64,000 bases of DNA from positions 62,001-126,000 of the forward strand of contig JAPJBO010000428.1 in the NCBI GenBank assembly GCA_030068145.1, given 5' to 3'. This document shows, piece by piece, positions 63,801 to 64,000 of the stretch (positions are counted from its first letter, which is position 1; each line of letters starts with the position of its first letter). The position numbers were made by a program, and so were the translations under genes. Source of the DNA: Diplonema papillatum. Its lineage: Eukaryota > Euglenozoa > Diplonemea > Diplonemida > Diplonemidae. The notes below the pieces were generated by a model. The model was not told where the DNA came from and did not search any database. It worked only from the letters and a program-made list of their open reading frames with translations.

Positions 63801-64000
63801 TGAGTGGGATAAACACGCAGTCTTTTTCCCTCCGAGGTTTTGTTGTCGCAAACGAATCCCCGTGTGCAGGGCAGTGCCCACGGCACACGGCACCAGGCAT
63901 TGAGTTCTTTTGTGTACATGAACCACATGGATTAGCATACACCAAGCATCCATGCGGAGCATCAAGCTCGTGTAACAGCCAGCGCACACGTATCAGGCTG
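63801..64000 (+). repeat. dispersed repeat, matches 8347-8515
   Basis: GAGTGGGATAAACACGCAGT, CGCAAACGAATCCCCGTGTG and CGCACACGTATCAGG. It contains at 63890-63950 the reverse complement of the 46846-46930 family. Confidence 0.8.

Overview
This is eukaryotic nuclear DNA from a large, repeat-rich protist-type genome. The genes are split by GT-AG introns, encode eukaryotic families (M24B aminopeptidase, class 3 lipase, astacin protease with PLAT domains) and sit among LINE, hAT, reverse-transcriptase and MITE-type elements plus broken 18S/28S rDNA pieces. Coding DNA is GC-rich, while intergenic DNA is dominated by dispersed repeats and satellites. The species cannot be fixed from the sequence. 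The long single-ORF LINE with an N-terminal 2A-like motif recalls elements of dinoflagellate-like alveolates and invertebrates, but that is only a lead.

Layout. 0-5.4 kb: an 18S fragment (minus), a mitochondrial-type Xaa-Pro aminopeptidase exon whose 3' end and splice donor are tandemly duplicated, a 1.27-kb TIR transposon inserted in the duplication, and a 28S fragment. 5.4-10.5 kb: dispersed repeats and a 48-bp minisatellite. 10.6-17.4 kb: lipase A, three exons, with its introns and 3' end expanded by tandem copies of its own exon-intron junctions, including two open, frame-preserving candidate cassette exons. 18.8-21.9 kb: a MITE whose interior has been amplified into a 120-bp satellite. 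22-27.9 kb: repeats and small MITEs. 27.9-33.4 kb: an intact-looking LINE (minus). 33.7-34.6 kb: an 83-bp satellite. 35.9-41 kb: an astacin-PLAT protease in three exons. 44.8-46.1 kb: a deleted hAT element with an exact 8-bp target duplication. 47.6-49.3 kb: a TIR element and a 54-bp satellite. 50.7-55.2 kb: the 83-bp satellite inverted, then a reverse-transcriptase element inserted inside an older antisense copy of its own family. 55.5-58.4 kb: lipase B, a compact paralogue of lipase A. 58.4-64 kb: dispersed repeats only.

The main theme is that tandem duplication repeatedly takes splice junctions. The aminopeptidase donor, both lipase A acceptors and the astacin exon 3 acceptor each lie in or next to an array of copies of the same junction. 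In lipase A this has produced 384-nt units with an acceptor, a consensus donor and matching phase, whose 3' tail matches a dispersed repeat. I know of no description of this locus; whether the cassettes are spliced in is testable with RNA data. No tRNA gene or CRISPR array was recognised.
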